The position numbers were made by a program, and so were the translations under genes. Under the pieces are notes generated by a model, which saw only the letters and a program-made list of their open reading frames with translations, was not told the DNA's origin and searched no databases. From Streptomyces hygroscopicus subsp. hygroscopicus (GTDB lineage: Bacteria > Actinomycetota > Actinomycetes > Streptomycetales > Streptomycetaceae), in contig NZ_BBOX01000167.1 of NCBI RefSeq assembly GCF_001553455.1, forward strand, positions 1 to 49,650: DNA of 49,650 nt. The letters run 5' to 3'. Shown here in pieces: positions 47,549 to 49,650 of the stretch. Positions within the stretch are counted from its first letter, which is position 1; each line of letters opens with the position of its first letter.

Positions 47549-49246
47549 ATGCCAGAAGAGCGCCCCACCATGCCGCCCGTGCGGCTCCGCAGCGACGCGG
47601 AACTCGCGCGGGACGCACTCGCCGCACCGCTGCTCTCCCGCGCGGTCCGGCTCGCCCGCTGGGCCGAGCCGGGGAAGCCGGTGGCGCCGGGCGGGGCGCT
47701 GCCGGAGGGCGAGCTGCGGGCGGCGGTCGAGCTGCTGGGACTCGCGGCGGACGAGGACGGACCGGTGTACGCCGCGCAGGCGTGGCAGCTGGCCGTGGAC
47801 ATCGGGCTGGTCGAGATCCGCGAGCCCGGGGAGTCTTCGGAGGCGGAGGGGTCTTTGGGGGCCGAGGGGTCCTCTGGGGCCCCGGGGTCCTCTGGGTCCT
47901 CGGGGGCCGAGGCGGCTGCGGGGGCCGGGGGGTCCTCGGGGGCCGAGGCGGCTACGGGAGCCGAGGTGCCCTCCCGGCCTGGGGACAGGCCCGGGGAGTC
48001 CTTGCCGCCCGAGGCGTCGTCCCCGGCCGGGGACGACGGTTTCCGGGCGACCGGTGGGGCGGCGGCCGGGGGCGAGTTCTCCGCCGTCGCGACCAGCGGC
48101 GAGGAGCTGCGACTGATCACCGAGGGCGGCCCCCGCGACATCCTGGACCTCTGGCTCGACGGTTTCGAGACAGTGCTGGCCGACGCCGCCGCCCCCGACC
48201 TGGCCGACATCGCCGACCAGCTCAGCGAGGACGGTGAACTCGACCTCGACGCCCTCGACTGGAACCCGGAGGAGGAGGCCGAGTTCCTCGACGGGGTACT
48301 GGGCAACCTCTATCTGCTGACCGCCCTGGACGAGGAGGCCGCCGCGGCCTCCGTACCGCTGCCCGCGCTGGCCGCCTCCATGATCGTCCCCGAGGACATG
48401 GACGAGCCCACCGACGACGTCCTCGAAGAGATCTCCGAGGCGATGGTGCGGCTGGACGACCAGTTCCGGCTGCTCGCCCCGACCGGTCTCATCGACTACC
48501 AGCCGGTGGACGAGGCGCTGATCGAGGAGGTGGACGGCGAGGGCCGGATCCACGAGGCCGAGCCGGTCGAGGAGCTGGAGGACGAGGACGTCTCCCGCTA
48601 CGGCATGGTCCGGCTCACCCCGCTCGGCGTCTACGCCGTACGGTCCCGGATGGCCGAGGCGGGCATCGACGCCCCGGCCGTCGGCGACCTGGCCGACAAG
48701 GGCGCCGACATCCTGCTGGACGCCCTCCCCGGCCACCCCGAGCCCGCCGCGCAGGCGGAGGCCGAGCAGTGGCTGGCCCGCCGTACGCCCGAGGAAGCGG
48801 CCCGGGAGCTGCTGGCCGCCGCCCGCGGCGACGACGAGAGCGCGCCGCTGCGCCGCCTCACCTGCCAGCAGACGCTCTCGCTGGTCGGGACCGCGGCCGA
48901 GCCCGCGCTGCGCGAGGTGCTCGACGACCGGCACCTGGGCGGGCTGGCCCGGGTCTGGCTGGCCGAGCACGGGGCGACGGGGGTTCCGGAGCCGTCGGAG
49001 GAGATGGTCTTCTGGCTGACCGTGGACACCCTCGCGGCCCAGCTCGCCACCGAGGGCGACTCGGCGGAGCTGCGGGATCTGGTGCGGGGGCTGGTCGACC
49101 AGTCCGGGAGCTTCTTCGACTCGGCCTGGCGGGTGGACCACCCGGCGACGGCGGAGGTGCTGGAGGCGATGGGGCGGCTGCATCCGGACAAAAAGGCGGC
49201 CAAGGAGGCGCGCAAGGCCGCCTTCAAGGCGCGCTCGCGGGCCTGA
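47549..49246 (+). CDS. Conserved hypothetical protein with Gly/Ser-rich insert
   Basis: A 565-residue acidic cytoplasmic protein I do not recognise by function. The N-terminal ~90 residues (LARDALAAPLLSRAVRLARWAEPG) and the long C-terminal part (DILDLWLDGFETVLADA; RYGMVRLTPLGVYAVRSRMAEAGI, a winged-helix-like strand pattern; AEAEQWLARRTPEEAARELLAAA) look folded. Between them residues ~92-165 are low-complexity Gly/Ser/Ala/Glu, encoded by G-rich imperfect repeats (47830-47965). The end is Lys/Arg-rich. GAGGAG lies about 11 nt before the ATG; Met8 is an alternative. Confidence 0.8.
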   Translation: MPEERPTMPPVRLRSDAELARDALAAPLLSRAVRLARWAEPGKPVAPGGALPEGELRAAVELLGLAADEDGPVYAAQAWQLAVDIGLVEIREPGESSEAEGSLGAEGSSGAPGSSGSSGAEAAAGAGGSSGAEAATGAEVPSRPGDRPGESLPPEASSPAGDDGFRATGGAAAGGEFSAVATSGEELRLITEGGPRDILDLWLDGFETVLADAAAPDLADIADQLSEDGELDLDALDWNPEEEAEFLDGVLGNLYLLTALDEEAAAASVPLPALAASMIVPEDMDEPTDDVLEEISEAMVRLDDQFRLLAPTGLIDYQPVDEALIEEVDGEGRIHEAEPVEELEDEDVSRYGMVRLTPLGVYAVRSRMAEAGIDAPAVGDLADKGADILLDALPGHPEPAAQAEAEQWLARRTPEEAARELLAAARGDDESAPLRRLTCQQTLSLVGTAAEPALREVLDDRHLGGLARVWLAEHGATGVPEPSEEMVFWLTVDTLAAQLATEGDSAELRDLVRGLVDQSGSFFDSAWRVDHPATAEVLEAMGRLHPDKKAAKEARKAAFKARSRA

Positions 49247-49560
49247 CCGCTCCGCGCCCACCGCGTCCGGGCGGGTGCCGACGTCCGCGGGCCGGCCCCG
49301 CCCGGTGCCCGTGGGCTGGTTGTCTGGTGTCGGCGGGCCGATTGCCCGGTGTCCATGGGTCGGCCGCCTGGCGTGCCCGGGCCGAGATCGGCCGCCTGGC
49401 GTTCGCGGCCGATTGACGCCCCCGTCCGGTCGCCGATGTCTCGTGGCGGGTCGCGTTCGCGGGTCGCGTCCGCGTGGCGTGGTCCGGACGGGCGCGGGCT
49501 CGGGGCGCGGGCTCGAGGTCATGCGTCCCCGCCCGTATGGGCCCCGCCCGCGTGGGCCCT
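49247..49560. other. GC-rich non-coding tract after the last gene
   Basis: No credible gene. It holds imperfect direct repeats such as GGCCGCCTGGCGT near 49361 and 49390, and GCGCGGGCTCG twice around 49491-49514. I see no clear terminator hairpin. Confidence 0.45.
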
Positions 49561-49650
49561 GCTCACGCGGGCGGGCGCTCACCCGGCGGGCGCTCACCCG
49601 GCGGGCGCTCACCCGGCGGACGCTCACCCGGCGGGCGCTCACGCGGCGGG
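49561..49650. repeat. 15-bp tandem repeat array, cut by the window end
   Basis: CGCTCACCCGGCGGG repeats with period 15 at 49576-49590, 49591-49605, 49606-49620 (last base A), 49621-49635 and 49636-49650 (ACGCGG variant), with a degenerate unit before them. Because 15 is a multiple of 3 the array reads as five-residue repeats in every frame (for example VSARR on the minus strand), but no gene is supported. It may continue beyond the window. Confidence 0.85.

Noticed and set aside
47504..49642. A 712-codon minus-strand frame starting with VSARR repeats
   Set aside because: The repeats come from the 15-bp tandem DNA array; the rest is antisense to the last conserved gene.
49561..49650. Possible CRISPR array
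   Set aside because: The units are contiguous 15-mers with no unique spacers and no cas genes.

Overview
The window is a piece of a Streptomyces chromosome (or a very close relative). Evidence is the very high G+C content, strong G/C bias at third codon positions, many GTG starts, the sporulation regulator WhiA in its usual uvrC-rapZ-yvcK-whiA operon, OpcA, an RbpA-type RNA polymerase-binding protein, and the actinobacterial SufR-led suf operon. It is core, not accessory, DNA: I see no insertion sequence, prophage, CRISPR array, tRNA or rRNA gene, and no biosynthetic cluster.

Layout. (1) 1-5.1 kb: the 3' end of an FtsK/TerD-type gene, a TerC-family membrane protein behind a clear yybP-ykoY (Mn2+) riboswitch, an MHS-type MFS transporter and an MBL-fold hydrolase. 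(2) 5.1-16.2 kb: uvrA; a LacI repressor plus PfkB sugar kinase pair with a striking double operator; an exported Rieske lipoprotein; then the overlapping uvrC-rapZ-yvcK-whiA operon. (3) 16.6-23.7 kb: glycolytic genes gap-pgk-tpiA, then secG, rbpA, an MFS exporter and pgi. (4) 23.7-30.5 kb, minus strand: the oxidative pentose phosphate operon tkt-tal-zwf-opcA-pgl, convergent with pgi. (5) 30.8-36.2 kb: heme o synthase ctaB, two genes of unknown role, heme A synthase ctaA and an ABC-2 exporter. (6) 36.4-43.2 kb: the Fe-S assembly operon sufR-B-D-Rieske-C-S-U-T. (7) 43.2-49.65 kb: an SMR efflux pump with its TetR regulator and tandem operators, dapD, a secreted nuclease-type protein, a conserved unknown protein with a low-complexity insert, and a 15-bp tandem repeat running off the window end.

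Functionally the window joins UvrABC repair, central carbon flux (glycolysis and NADPH supply), heme biosynthesis for the cytochrome oxidase, Fe-S assembly and development (WhiA). Genes within operons are commonly joined by 4-bp ATGA/GTGA overlaps, which suggests translational coupling. Seven genes have a TANNNT box 6-7 nt before the start codon, which suggests leaderless mRNAs.

No wholly new system is evident. The best second-look items are regulatory: the riboswitch with an exact anti-Shine-Dalgarno switch, the LacI double operator over a -35 box, the SMR/TetR double operator, the palindrome before sufR, the A/T-rich codon patch with a GACAC motif before whiA, and the structured sufB-sufD spacer. 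Two coding oddities also stand out: a collagen-like insert in UvrC and a similar insert in the last gene.
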